A DNA stretch of 64,000 bases, from contig OX463848.1 in the NCBI GenBank assembly GCA_949825065.1, forward strand, positions 39,353,380 through 39,417,379, written 5' to 3'. Shown piece after piece: positions 31,858-43,000 of the stretch. The stretch's first letter is position 1; the number at the start of each line of letters is the position of its first letter. The position numbers and the translations under genes were made by a program. The notes under the pieces are model-generated. The model saw only the letters and a program-made list of their open reading frames with translations, was not told the DNA's origin and ran no database searches. This DNA is from Odontocerum albicorne (taxonomy: Eukaryota > Arthropoda > Insecta > Trichoptera > Odontoceridae).

Positions 31858-32172
31858 TATTAAGCCTCGTAGTCAGAGATCCCCTCGCCATTCCAACGTA
31901 CTGTGCTGTTTTATATTTTATTGAGTGAGCCGTTGTACACCAGCATCGGCCGCACCGCTGTACTGGATCCGATAACATATCTGAAGTGAGACGATCGAAG
32001 CACACTGGCATGTTCTTCTAAAGAATGGATATGACAGAAGTCATAGTTATCTTTATAAACTCAAATTCTAGGCAGATAAAATGCCTGTGTCATTCGAGAG
32101 GATTAACACAGCGCGAGGTTCGAACCGGAGTTCTCCGCACGGAAATCCAGTGTATTGCCATGCGGTCATGCA
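31858..32172 (-). mobile_element. SINE-1 copy
   Basis: Minus strand: head with gcatgaccgcatggcaatac and B box (ggttcgaacctcgcg), the body with a ctcgaatgacacaggcattt segment, and a tail near cgttattaagcctcg-like sequence. Target duplication not clear. Confidence 0.7.
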
Positions 32173-32499
32173 CCTCATATACTTAGAAGAATACACGGGG
32201 TTACAATGTATGACACGATACGGAATAAAGTGATTAGGGATGAACATGATATTTAAAATTGTATTTCATTGAAATAAATTAACAAAATCTAATACGAATT
32301 ATTTTGTAGCGTTACAAAGTGATCAAAATCTTTATAAGATTGCTTGCGTTAAAATATTGTATCTTTCAAAATGTTTCAACTGTATATACTCGTATATCAT
32401 ATTTACCGAAGCTTTTTTTAATAGACTGACACGACAACTAGAAAATATTAACTCCCAGGACCTTAGAGCGCGTGGATGACGCATAATTATGGTAAGTTG
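32173..32499 (+). mobile_element. RTE-1 LINE scrap and spacer
   Basis: cttagaagaatacacggggt and cggaataaagtgattaggga (32,179-32,250) match the 41.15-kb RTE-1 copy. The remainder to 32,499 is unassigned. Confidence 0.5.
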
Positions 32500-32552
32500 A
32501 TGTATTAAGTAAGATGGAGTAGAGAACTCTTGAGATATTTTGAATATGTAGA

Positions 32553-33106
32553 GATGCATGGCTGTGCAGTAATGCACTGGACATACGTGTGGAAGGTCAC
32601 CGGTTCAAACTTTCCTTCCTTGAATGACACAGGTATTTTTTCCTCTATATATTCGGGGGTGTACGGATACTTATGACTTCAGTCATATCCATTATTTAAA
32701 AAAAAACCATGCCAGTGTGATTCGATCGCCTCACTTCGGCCTTCGTCACCGGATTCAGTACAACGATGTGGCCGGTAAGTTTTTTTTTTTTTAACCTGGC
32801 GAGTTTATTGCCATGTGGCAATCTTTTCCAACCAACTAGAAATATGTTTTTATAAGCCCTAAGTGTTAACCAGACTGGAATCCTATTTAAAAAAATCTGG
32901 GTTCCAGCGAGGATCGAACCCGCAACCTCCGGATCGGCAGACAAGTGTCTTACCACCAGGCCACGGAGATCATTTGTAAGTATTTGGAGGTAAGTTTGCA
33001 GTTGTGCAACGGATAATTCGCTTTAATAAAATAAAACAAACTCCAAGGCACAACTTTGCTTTGCATCTGAATTGACGAAGGTTAGCAACGACGACGTCAA
33101 TAATGG
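32553..33106 (+). mobile_element. SINE-1, interrupted by SINE-2
   Basis: Head with a gtgcagtaatgcactggaca segment and a decayed B box (ggttcaaac), body to 32,781, then from 32,989 the body resumes (cttgtgcaac-like), running to ctgaattgacgaagg and the gcaacgacgacg tail. 9-bp TSD atatgtaga. Confidence 0.8.
32782..32988 (-). mobile_element. SINE-2 inside SINE-1
   Basis: On the minus strand the tRNA-like head is gatctccgtggcctggtggt with B box gcgggttcgatcc, followed by cgctggaacccagat, then the tail with ggttggaaaagattgccac and an A-run. Target duplication ggtaagtt (32774-32781, 32989-32996). The head is the best preserved in the window, but acceptor-stem pairing is lacking, so I call it a SINE and not a tRNA gene. 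Confidence 0.85.
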
Positions 33107-33260
33107 ATATGTAGAACGAATTAATAAAGAAAGACAAACAGAATAAATGTACAATGCAAATTTGAGTGAAATACGTGGTCGAGTACAAATTGAAGAAGAC
33201 ACAAGTTCATGATATTTTGAGAGAAGGAAATGTAAAAAATCGAAGTAAAAGCAGGAATTG

Positions 33261-33820
33261 CAAACACATTTTGATAGTTAAAAGCTTGTAAAAAAATGTC
33301 CATGTGTACGCAAGATTCATCTAGTACTTTTGTTGGCGGTTGGTTGTTTTCTATTGGTTGATTCATAATTATTATTCACATACAGTTACTGCTTTTTTGC
33401 TTAAATAGGTATAACAATATTTTTTGGCAAAAAGTTACTTTTTTTTAGATTTGCAAGGAGGCAAAGCTTTGGCGCTGCGTATCCTGCGAAAGGAATAGAG
33501 CTGCACAAACATCGTCAATAAAGCCGCGACAGCCCAATGAATGCCTTACATGCCTATGGTTTTCACACCACTTCACACACCAGGTGTGTGGAGTAGGGAG
33601 ACCAAACATCTAAACGAGATTTAGCACTGAATGCGAAAAAAAGTACACAATTAACTTAAAGTAAAGTGACAGGTCTATTTCAGTTTGACAAAGCGAAACA
33701 GGTCTGTCTCTTTAATTTAAGTACAACGTGTAGAATTTTCACATTAAAATGTAAAATCATTCTGTTTAAAAATGGAGATCGATACTATATGTTATTATAA
33801 ATACCAAATAATTCTACAAC
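33261..33820. other. No gene seen
   Basis: A moderately GC-rich patch at 33,460-33,600; nothing recognised. 33784-33793 (actatatgtt) recurs just beyond the satellite. Confidence 0.35.
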
Positions 33821-35303
33821 TAATGAAACCTTTCTTTAGTATAATTTGGTATGTTAATCTTGGAGTATGACAGTATCAACATATTGTTGTGAACACTTAT
33901 GAAATCTTTTTTTATATTATAATTTGGTATGCTAATCTTGGAGTGTGACAGCATCAACGTGTTGCGAACACTAATGAAACCATTCTTTAATATCATTTGG
34001 TATGCTAATCTTGGAGTGTGACAGCATCAACATGTGAACACTAATGAAACCTTTTTTAATATTATTTGGTATGTTAATCTTGGATTGTGACAATATCAAC
34101 ATATTGTTGTGAACACTAATGAAACCTTTTTTTATTTTATCATTTGGTATGCTTATCTCGGAGTGTGACAGCATCAACGTGTTACGAACACTAATGAAAC
34201 CTTTCTTTAATATCACTTGTTATGCTAATCTTGGAGTGTGACAGCATCAACATGTTGTGAACACTAATGAAACCTTTCTTTAATATAATTTGGTATGCTA
34301 ATCTTGGAGTGTGACAGCATCAACATGTTAAGAACACTAATGAAATCTTTCTTTAATATTATTTGGTATGTTAATCTTGAATTGTGACAGTATCAACATA
34401 TTGTTGTGAACACTAATGAAACCTTTTTTTATTTTATCATTTGGTATGCTAATCTTGGAGTGTGATAGCATCAACGTGTTGCGAACACTAATGAAACCAT
34501 TCTTTAATATAATTTGGTATGCTAATCTTGGAGTGTGACAGCATCAACGTGTTGTTGCGAACACTAATGAAACCTTTCTTTAATATCATTTGGTATTCTA
34601 ATCTTGGAGTGTGACAGCATCAACATGTTGTGAATACTAATGAAACCTTTTTTAACATCATTTGGTATGCTAATCTTGGAGTGTGACAGTATCAACATAT
34701 TGTTGTGAACACTAATGAAATCTTTCTTTAATATTATTTGGTATGTTAATCTTGGATTGTGACAGTATCAACATATTGTTGTGAACACTAATGAAACCTT
34801 TTTCTATTTTATCATTTGGTATGCTTATCTTGGAGTGTGACAGCATCAACGTGTTGCGAACACTAATGAAACCTTTCTTTTATATCATTCGGTATGCTAA
34901 TCTTAGAGTGTGGCAGTATCAACATATTGTTGTGACCACTAATGAAATATTTTTTTATATTATCATTTGGTATGTTAATCTTTGAGTGTGACAGTATCAA
35001 CATATTGTTTTGAACACTAATGAAATTTTTTTTTTTATTATCATTTGGTATGCTAATCTTGGAGTGTAACAGCATCAACATGTTGTGAACACTAATGAAA
35101 CCTTTTTTAATATCATTTGGTATACTAATCTTGAAGTGTGACAGTATCAACTTGTGAACACTAACGAAACCTTTCTTAAATATTATTTGGTATGTTAATC
35201 TTGGATTGTGACAGTATCAACATATTTTTGTGAACACTAATGAAACCTTTCTTGAATTTCATTTGGTATGCTAATCTTGGAGTGTGACAGTATCGACATA
35301 TTG
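33821..35303. repeat. ~74-bp satellite array, about 20 copies
   Basis: Unit built on cactaatgaaacctttcttt, atcatttggtatgctaatct and tggagtgtgacagcatcaac. Length varies from about 70 to 77 bp because the caacatattgttgtgaac junction has indels. Copies are more diverged than in the 11-kb array. Short ORFs across it are periodic artefacts. Confidence 0.95.
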
Positions 35304-35311
35304 CTGTGAAC

Positions 35312-35687
35312 CAGCGGCTGCCGGTCCCGAGGTGAGCTGGTGCGCCGAACTGGAGAAACAATTCGCAATATAGAGAAATAGTCTTACGGTTTACTGTATG
35401 TCTGTCTGCCCTATATGAATCTGCGTTTCCGTCCGGTGCGTATTCGAGATCGCTCCAGTATGAATTGGCAAACTTGGCCGGTCAATTTGAAAGGAATATT
35501 TTTAAAATTTTCACTTAAATAAAAATACTTGTATTATTTGTCAGTATTCTTATACGAGTACATATTTAATATATACAAATATTAAAAAAAATTGGAAGTC
35601 ATGTTTGCTAATAGGTATATAATTTAATTATTGCGATTTATTTCTCCGGCTCAGCGTACTAACGCACCCCGAGACCAGCCGCCTCAG
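35312..35687. mobile_element. hAT-like miniature element (376 bp) in the satellite
   Basis: 8-bp target duplication ctgtgaac (35304-35311, 35688-35695), the hAT length. The left end cagcggctgccggtcccgag and right end (reversed) ctgaggcggctggtctcggg align without gaps, 17 of the first 23 positions matching, and the similarity continues for about 55 bp. No ORF. Confidence 0.8.
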
Positions 35688-35847
35688 CTGTGAACACTAT
35701 ATGTTGATATTAATAGAAACTGAGTATTTCAAGAGATGCAAAGCTGGCTGCTCACAATGGAATCGTGGTCCATCATTAGGATATGTAAGCAAAACTTGGA
35801 CGAATAAAGAAAGATTGACAAAACTAATATACAGTGCAAATGTGAGT

Positions 35848-35850
<3 letters not shown>

Positions 35851-35882
<32 letters not shown>

Positions 35883-37088
35883 CCACTTTGCACGGATTTC
35901 TCCTGTTACACAAAGAGGGTCTGCTTCTAGCGTTAGCTTATTCGTTAGGAATAATATCAGCCAGGATTCTTCTCATACTGCTAGACGGTACCGAGAATAT
36001 ATCAACCGTGTCATTCAGTTGGTTCAATATCTCTATACCACGCGTGACTGAGTGTTTAGCCATGATATTCGTCCTGTAAGTTGGTATGTAGAACAGAGGG
36101 TGATTCCTTGCACGGATATATTTATTGGGTACATATAAACTTAGTGCTTCTAGAATCGCGGGACAGTTAAAGGAACCTTGGAAAACCTTTATTAGGAATA
36201 TCGCAATGGATTCTTGCCTTCTTGTTTCAAGGCTTCTATAGTTACACACCGTGAGAAGTTCGGCATGGTGAGCATATTTTGGGTAATCGCCCTTTGTTCT
36301 GTACCATAGATATCTGAGGATTTTTTTTTGTATTTGTTCTATATTGTTTTTATATTTGAGCTGGTGAGGAGCCCAAACCGTAGATGCATATTCTAATTTG
36401 GTTCTAATTAGATAATTATATAAGTTTCGGAGGATATCGGTGCTGTTAAATTCTCTTGATATTCTCATTACAAAACCGAGTAGTTTGTAACAGTCCGATA
36501 TCAAACGTGAGACATGGTTAACGAACGTGAGTCCGACATCGAAGGTTACGCCCAAATCCTTGAATTCAGAAACTCTGTTTAGTGCCACTCCCTGTATAGT
36601 ATACTGATGGTGGATTGGTGAAAACGATCGACTATAAGATACACAGACACATTTGTTAATGTTGAACAGAAGATGATTTTGCTCACTCCAGGAGACTAGG
36701 GAGTCTAGGTCCTGTTGTAACTGTGCACAGTCGTGAGGTGAATTGATCTTTTTGAATATTTTCAAGTCGTCAGCGAACAATGAACATGTCGAGTGACTTA
36801 TGGAATTCTGAATGTCGTCTATTAATATGAGGAATAGTAGGGGACCTAAATTGGATCCTTGTGGTATACCAGATCTTGCGATAAATTCCACAGAAGACTT
36901 GTTACGGATTGTTACGTATTGAGATCTTTCTTTTAGGTAAGATGCAAATAATCCAATTAGATTATCGCTGAAGCCAAGTTTGTGCATTTTCTTAAGTAAT
37001 ATATCGTGATCAACTTTGTCGAAAGCTTTCTGAAAGTCTGTATATATTACGTCCGTTTGTGAAAGTTCGTCTAAGTTGATTGTTTTGT
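35851..37088 (-). mobile_element. JOC-3 LINE insertion, 5'-truncated, poly(A)
   Basis: The minus-strand element ends in a 30-base A-run (T-run 35851-35880 on plus) with a very short (~57 bp) 3' UTR. The 5' boundary at about 37,088 coincides with resumption of RTE-1. No clear target duplication; the RTE-1 target appears to have lost a few bases. Confidence 0.8.
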
Positions 37089-37089
37089 A
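35938..37089 (-). CDS. Non-LTR reverse transcriptase, C-terminal ~383 residues (partial)
   Basis: The longest intact frame in the window. The computed ORF starts upstream (37218), but its first ~43 codons are RTE-1 flank. LINE coding starts at YKTINLDELSQTDVIYTDF. RT blocks in order (numbered from that ORF's Met): DFQKAFDKVDH (61-71), SGIPQGSNLGPLLF (116-129), the catalytic LFADDLK (147-153), then KDLGVTFD, LEYASTVWAPHQ, IEQIQKKILRYLW, RSLETRRQ and RGIEILNQLND. FADD carries the metal-binding aspartates. Endonuclease and RT fingers are lost by 5' truncation, so it is not autonomous. No stops or shifts: a recent insertion. Confidence 0.85.
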   Translation of the reverse strand, partial: YKTINLDELSQTDVIYTDFQKAFDKVDHDILLKKMHKLGFSDNLIGLFASYLKERSQYVTIRNKSSVEFIARSGIPQGSNLGPLLFLILIDDIQNSISHSTCSLFADDLKIFKKINSPHDCAQLQQDLDSLVSWSEQNHLLFNINKCVCVSYSRSFSPIHHQYTIQGVALNRVSEFKDLGVTFDVGLTFVNHVSRLISDCYKLLGFVMRISREFNSTDILRNLYNYLIRTKLEYASTVWAPHQLKYKNNIEQIQKKILRYLWYRTKGDYPKYAHHAELLTVCNYRSLETRRQESIAIFLIKVFQGSFNCPAILEALSLYVPNKYIRARNHPLFYIPTYRTNIMAKHSVTRGIEILNQLNDTVDIFSVPSSSMRRILADIIPNE

Positions 37090-37250
37090 AGACCAACAAA
37101 AGTAAGGTTGGTTCAAGTAAATTATATTTTGAAAATAATATAATACATACGCACTATCACTCGCTATCGGAATTTGCAGAAAAAAGAGAGCGCCAGGTTT
37201 TCCTATGTTTCGCATCATCTACGTATGTAAATTGTTTCATATAGCTTGTA

Positions 37251-37618
37251 CAATTCCTCTGACTCTTTTTACGTCCTTTAAAAATTTCGTACATTTAATC
37301 GAACCATATATTCTTTGGTCTTCCTCTACCACGCCTTCCACTCATATTTGCACTGTATATTTCTTTTGTTAGTCTGTCTTCATTCATTCGTTTCATTCAT
37401 TACTATTCAGGTTTCACGGATCTATAGTAAAACGTTTTTCGGAGTTCGAACCATAAAAACGCTGTATAAACTCCGAAAAATATTAAATCATATGAAACGT
37501 TAAAATTCAGAAAAATAAAAGGTTTTTATGTGATTTTGTAAGGCTGCGGATGACGCAAAAGATAAGTGTCACGATCGAGAACTTTGGTAATCAGTCTTCT
37601 TTGCCTACCCTGATAAGT
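37251..37618. mobile_element. RTE-1 LINE piece (minus) and RTE-1-like flank
   Basis: 37,290-37,400 on the minus strand carries ggtcttcctctaccacgcct, tttgcactgtatatttcttt and gtctgtcttcattcattcg. The segment before 37,619 ends ttgcctaccctgataagt, used as target by RTE-2b. Confidence 0.6.
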
Positions 37619-37896
37619 CTTCTTCCTGGCACTGTCTCAACTCATTACCTAGGTAGGTAGGCTGTTGGGGTCGGCTCTTCTCGTTCTCAGGCTGTATATT
37701 CTTCGGTTCTGGGTGTCGCTTTCATCTAGGTCGTTTCTTTGCTGGATTTTGGAGGATTGAGTCATCCAGGAGTTCTTTGGTCTTCCTCTGGATGGCTGTC
37801 GAGGAAGATCCACAGACATTGCCTGATTTACTGTATGGTCTGGTGGTCTCCGTTTTATGTGCCCGTACCATCTCAGCTGTCGCTCTTCCCGCTTAT
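37619..37896 (-). pseudogene. RTE-2b LINE C-terminus, 13-bp TSD
   Basis: Perfect duplication taccctgataagt (37606-37618, 37897-37909). The minus strand begins at the ERQLRWYGH region and ends gccaggaagaag. Same family as 17.2 and 57.4 kb. Confidence 0.8.
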
Positions 37897-37909
37897 TACC
37901 CTGATAAGT

Positions 37910-39194
37910 ACACAGAAAAATGATTCATATATATTTACAACAGATTAAATAAGTGTATTCTTAGGATGATCTTGATGCTGTGAATGAATGACACTTGAAC
38001 GCCTATCTGTGAATTGTGTATAAACTATTCCAGTTTCAGATATTAAAATTTCAACAAGATCACACTTTTGGTATTTCAAACCTAAATTTTAGCATTTAAG
38101 ATGTTTCAAGTATCGAAAAATTTCTGACAAGTTAAATCTGATGCAACCTTACGAATAACTCAAATCATAAAGGTCGAAATGTTTTCCTGAAAACCTTGGT
38201 TTCCCTATGATAAGGTAGTCAACCCCATGGATGGTGAAGTAATTAGGTTAGTAGGGTGGGACGGGACGGGGTGTTGAAACCCCTTAGCGATTTTCAAAGC
38301 AGAGAAACACTCTGGTCCCGGGGGAGGATTCAAAGAAAAACACACTCCTCTTCGCTTTCTTCCCTCTCCACATCCCTTTCCTCAGCCAGTTTATTAGACA
38401 CGTGTTTTTCTTCTTCTTCGTATTGAAAAAATATTGCTATTTACAAAGCACACTCGGTGGGTACTCAATGGAGTGAGAAAAGTGAGCGAATGTGAAGTGC
38501 ATTTTAGAAAAGTTGAATAAATATACTCGTATGTTTTCAGGAAAAAAATGTGAAATGTATGTGTAAAGCTCACATCTTTTAATTTGCATGAAGAAGAGCT
38601 CGAAAATCGGATTTACGAAATGTATTTTTTCAAAATTATCCTCGTGAAATTCCATAAAGTAAAATCTTCAACACTTTAAAAAACGAAAATAAATTGGACA
38701 GATTAGAGGCCCTAGAAATTTCTAATAAAAGTGTGATGCTTGCTTGTTATGAAAAAGCTTACCTGTATCACGAAAGCTTCAAATACATTTTACTAGTTGA
38801 ATACATGTAAAGATAGATGTTCGTTGATTTTCTTCCGTATACTATATTAGTATACACTTGAATTTTTATCCGTGGTTAGTGATTCAAACATTTATAATTC
38901 ACGCTAAGTGAGGGAGCGTCACGCTCAATTTCTAACGTGTATTTTTCTGGTTGTACCTTTGGACCATACAACACCAATATATATGTTTTCTATAGCCCAT
39001 AAGCTGCTTTATTTATTACGTATTAAGCTACACTTAAATAAATGGTCTGATCATCATGGAACTTTGATTTCCTTGCTATCAGAACATTGAGTTTGCTTTG
39101 TCAGGACAGTTGAAGTGCAGCAGCATGCACAAAATAAACCAATAGACGTACATGCGTCTTTCGTACACATTATGACTGATGTTCGTTCTTGATC
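37910..39194. other. No gene seen
   Basis: It includes a GC-richer patch at 38,240-38,330 (gggacgggacggggtg, ggtcccgggggagg) and several ORFs of 60-72 codons without domains. No repeat recognised. Confidence 0.4.
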
Positions 39195-39450
39195 ACGATG
39201 GATTGTATTTTATTACCCTTTCATTGTATGTAGTATAACCTTGTGTTTATTGCTTCGTGTCAATCTTTTCCAACCATTTAGAAATGTGTTTAAAAGGTTC
39301 TAAGTGACTGTGTTAAAGATGTCTTAAGTGTAAACCAGAGTGGAACTTTTTTTTTAAATGCATTGGGACAAAACGTAAATCGAAGTCATAACCTTCGAGT
39401 TGAAAAAGAAGCGTTCTTCCAACTAGGCCAAGGAAGTCGTTTGATATTCG
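39195..39450 (-). mobile_element. SINE-2, decayed
   Basis: Minus strand: cttccttggcctagttggaa (A-box region) and a body with gtcttaagtgtaaaccagag and aatcttttccaaccatttag reversed. B box lost. Confidence 0.6.
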
Positions 39451-39641
39451 TCGAATATTGTAGAAGTTTATTCGATACCATTTTGTTTTTTTTTTACATG
39501 CTTCGACTTTCCGCACTCCTGATTTTGGGTACTCGATCCGTTTTTCATTTAAATCAAATTATTAAGTTCTCTTTCAGCTCGAATACATAAGTAAATACCT
39601 CAATTTAAGGGTGGGTATTGAATGGCATAATTTAACGGCAC

Positions 39642-39760
39642 GAAACTGAAAATCGCGCTGAAAGCTTCCGAATATTCCAAAAACTCCTGAATGTTCCTAA
39701 AAGTACTGAAAACTCCTAAATGCCTCGAAAATGTGCGCTTTCAGCGCTCTGTTTCAGTTC
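39642..39760. repeat. Inverted repeat, 24-bp imperfect arms
   Basis: Left arm 39642-39665 (gaaactgaaaatcgcgctga + aagc) pairs with 39737-39760 (gctttcagcgctctgtttca + gttc); the inner 8+ bases are exact. Spacer about 70 bp. A small MITE or cruciform-prone site. Confidence 0.6.
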
Positions 39761-40289
39761 TGGGTTCCTGTTGCATATTTAATGCCTGCTGGAGGTTTTA
39801 CCGCTAAGACGCTTATGGGCCGGTAAAGGCTATTATCGAGGGAGGTTTGCGGGGACACGGGTGTGGAAACATCCACTAAATGTTTCACTCATCTGGAAGC
39901 TTTTTTCACTCTCTGTATCAGTTTTAATGAGGTTTATTAGACTAAAAATTAATAAAAAAAACAATGATATTAGTAATCGTTAGACATATATTTTTTTGAG
40001 ATTTCCTATTGCTATAGCAAAAAAATATGGAAATTAGTTTTTTTTTGTGTACCCTTAAGGAACACAATGTGATATAACGTTTTATGTCGATCTTACTAGA
40101 GACAGTGTGCCTTAAAAAGGGCATCCGGATTTTCTACAAGATATTTTAAGCTTGATAACAAACAACAGAGGTAGCATATTCTATGAATGGGAATTATCAT
40201 TGATATTCTGGTTTTTATATACTTTTTTCTGACATTGTTCCAGCTGAATTTTTTGAGTTGCCTGTTTGGGTTGTTTTATATATTCAACG
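39761..40289. other. No gene seen
   Basis: Nothing recognised. Confidence 0.3.
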
Positions 40290-40520
40290 TGCTAGAGAAG
40301 GACGTTACGAATTCCATGAACAAGGCCAATTAATATTTCCATTCTCGAAGAACTTGAAGTCCCCGACAGATTGTTGACAATATGCTTATGAAGAACCTTC
40401 CGATTCTTTGGGTACATTGCTCGTGGCCAGGAGACAGTTGGGAGATGCTTGTAGTCACAAAAGATGGAAGGACGAGGCAAGGCGAAAGATTCCAATTGTT
40501 TGATTGAAAGTTGCATTCAT
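40290..40520 (+). pseudogene. RTE-4 LINE C-terminal fragment
   Basis: The plus strand reads NISILEELEVPDRLLTICL, then a stop/shift, and FRFFGYIARGQE, matching ILEELRVTDKLS and FGHI in the other RTE-4 copies. Confidence 0.65.
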
Positions 40521-41094
40521 ATGAAGATAAATTACTAAGGAAGCTTTTCTCCAAAACACTTATCAAAATATTTGAAAATCCCGTCTGCTCTGGAAACTCT
40601 GGCCACTGTAATTTCTGTCATTCAGAACGGGAGTAAAAAAGTTGGTAATTACTAAAGTTATCCGAGCATGCTGCATATTCTGGTGGTGGGCACGGGAAGC
40701 CAGGGTGGTTGGAATGGAGTGGAGTGGGGGTATAACATATTAGTCTGGACATCTGGAATGAGGCGTGCGGATTATGAATGTGACGGCACAGATTTGGAAC
40801 ACCGGAGTAGACAGTCTTTTTTCTATTCCTTTGGATTAACACTGAATGTTCATGAATCTTATTTTCTTAAGATTGCCCAATATAGTATACAATCAGTTAT
40901 CCTTACATACAAAAAGAAAATTGGCTTTTGTTATCCCACTTCTTTTATTTAATTAACGATTCACGTGTTGCTACCTCCCACCCCGATGCGTTTTTCAGGC
41001 GGATTGATATAAAAAACAAACTCGTGTTTCGGTTGTGTAGAATTTGTGGAAAGTAGAAGTTACGTCTAGTCGTCATCATCGTGAACGTAAACAA
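40521..41094. other. No gene seen
   Basis: A 94-codon ORF (40,668-40,952) has no domain. A G-rich strand at 40,680-40,735. Confidence 0.35.
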
Positions 41095-41560
41095 ATACTG
41101 AAAGTAGTTGAATAAATGCATTTACATTAGAAATGCGTGCACTGAGAAGAATACACGGAGGAACAATTTATAACATAATACTGAAGAAAGTGATTAGGTA
41201 TGAAAGTGAACTTATGGCTGATGTATTAAATAAGATCAAGAAGAACTGATACTGAGATGGTTTGGGCATTAAGAACGAATGAATGAAGAAATACTAACAA
41301 AACAAATATATCATTCAAATGTAAGTGGAAGCCGTGGTAGCAGAAAACCAAAGAAGTGTGATTGTATCAAGTACATTTAAAAAAAAAAGGAAATATAAAA
41401 ATCCAGAGAAATCGGGGGAGTTGTGTATAGATGAGAAAGTGTATAGATGTAGAGGAGGCGAACGATCTGTGTGTCAAGGTAGGTAAGTCTGGCGCTCTTT
41501 TTTCCTACCCCGACAGGGAAATGTCGTGATGGTATGGTATGTGTATGTATCATCACCACT
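41095..41560 (+). pseudogene. RTE-1 LINE C-terminus
   Basis: Landmarks: gaatacacggaggaacaatt, aagaaagtgattaggtatga, gtattaaataagatcaagaa, gaatgaatgaagaaatacta and ctaccccgacagggaaatgt. Decayed coding across the HV/RM, ERLTKQIYHSNVSGSRG and RGRP-like regions. Ends at the family terminus (gtcgtgatgg). Confidence 0.7.
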
Positions 41561-41844
41561 CCACCATAGTCGATCAAATTATAAATGCTTGAATTCGATT
41601 CACTTAGCGACTACAGAAGAAGATACGTTACTCAAAGTTCGTTGTCGTTCATGATGGCAATTCTTTTACACTCGAATGGGTAGCCAAATATTTCGGACGA
41701 ATGCTTTATCAGATTGACACCCTATTTCATTTTTTTTTTGCGCGCCATCAGAAATTGAACTCAAAATCCCTGGAAGTAGGAAGACCAACAAAACATTTGA
41801 CCACTAAGAAACGTAGGTCGCCATCTCGATTGGTGTAAACCAAT
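41561..41844. other. Unassigned
   Basis: Nothing recognised. Confidence 0.3.
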
Positions 41845-43000
41845 TACATACATCCCATCACGCCATTTACCTGTCGGGGTAGGCAGAGAGGACACAGCGC
41901 CATACTTTCCTATCTTAAGACGCGCACAAACATCCTTAGGCTCTTTTAACTCCACATATTCTTTTATATATTCTGTCAATCTTAATGTATTGAGCACGGT
42001 ATCTACTGACTCTTTTCTATTTTCTAATTATTTTTGTCGTAAGGTACATCGTACCGTTTGTTTATATAAATAAATACAGTTTTCAGTCTTTCTCTAACTT
42101 TCTTCGTTTCCTTCTTTCAGAATATTATTCACTTGATCCAACCTTACTTTTTTTGGTCTTCCTGTCACACGTATTCCACTCACATTTGTACTATGTATCT
42201 GATTTGTTAGTATTTCTTCATTCATTCGTTCTAGATCATAGGCTCTCAACCTTATTTTGCCCACCGCCCACTTTGAGAATATTTTTTTTTCTAAAGCCCC
42301 TCAATTTTTTTTAACTTGCGAATCTGAAACAGCTATTGCCACGATTATATTTAAACGTGTAATATTATATACTATAGTCGTAAGATAGGATATGGTATGG
42401 TATGGCCCTAGCCTATTTCTGAGTTTAAAGAAGACTGTTTCAATGAGAACAATTAAAACACAAGCATACTTCATTATATTGAAAAGTATTTTTATTAACA
42501 TTCAAAAGACATTGAATTTATAACTTATCTAATGAGAAGGTTGAATTTGATGCATTTTACCGAAATACCGAACTATCGAAATATGTGAATTTTCGCACAC
42601 CTGATAAAAATGATTAAAATACATACAATAACAAAAATTAACCAATATTAAAGTTTACTTTAGTTAGTACGTGATTAGCGTGTTTTTTTTTGTCTTTTTT
42701 AGACTATATTTTTTTAATCTGCCCACGCCCCTCCGTGCCATCTCAACGCCCCCTAATTTTCTCTGGGTCTTCTACTGCCCCCCTGAAAGTCTCAAACGCC
42801 CACAAGGGGGCGTTATCGTCCACGTTGAGAACCTATGTTCTAGATGATCAAACCATCTCAGAGTGATCTTCTGCATCTTATTCAACACATCAGCCTTAAG
42901 TTCGCGTTCATCCGTATTCATTCCGTATTCTGTTATAAATCGTCATTCCAAATATTCGTCTGAAAGCATCATTTCTACAGTATTTATTACAAAAGCTTTA
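41845..43000 (-). pseudogene. RTE-1 LINE, interrupted by hAT miniature element
   Basis: Left part begins at the terminus (cccatcacgccatttacctg) and continues to ttcattcattcgttctagat. Right part (42,838-43,000) starts ttctagatgatcaaaccatc and continues ttattcaacacatcagcctt. The shared ttctagat is the hAT target duplication. Confidence 0.75.
42237..42837. mobile_element. hAT-like miniature element (601 bp), 8-bp TSD
   Basis: Ends: cataggctctcaac (left) and, reversed from the right, cataggttctcaac. Perfect 8-bp duplication ttctagat (42229-42236, 42838-42845). The right subterminal region is C/G-rich (cgcccacaagggggcg). No transposase; the 66-codon ORF inside is not recognisable. CA..GG.TCTCAAC is a common hAT terminus. 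Confidence 0.9.

Larger units (their letters stand above)
32500..33260 (+). mobile_element. RTE-1 LINE, interrupted by SINE-1
   Basis: Left part ends tgagatattttgaatatgta; the right part (from 33,107) continues with gaacgaattaataaagaaag, aatgtacaatgcaaatttga and gagagaaggaaatgtaaaaa. The repeat atatgtaga at 32544-32552 and 33107-33115 is the SINE target duplication. Confidence 0.7.
35775..37250 (+). mobile_element. RTE-1 LINE, interrupted by JOC-3
   Basis: Left: gacgaataaagaaagattga and ctaatatacagtgcaaatgt (up to 35,850). Right: aagaccaacaaaagtaaggt and ggttcaagtaaattat (from 37,089), the GRPKKVRLVQ-like continuation. About 18 bp present in other copies (a ggaagccgtggtaga-like segment) are missing at the junction. 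Confidence 0.65.

Noticed and set aside
32885..32975. tRNA gene candidate with good A and B boxes (minus strand)
   Set aside because: No pairing acceptor stem, and it continues into a SINE body and tail inside a target duplication. The same holds for heads at 13.0, 30.3, 45.4 and 59.8 kb.
33971..35361. Several 60-95-codon ORFs with repeated FISVHN and SKISIPND motifs
   Set aside because: They are periodic readings of the ~74-bp satellite, not a repeat protein.
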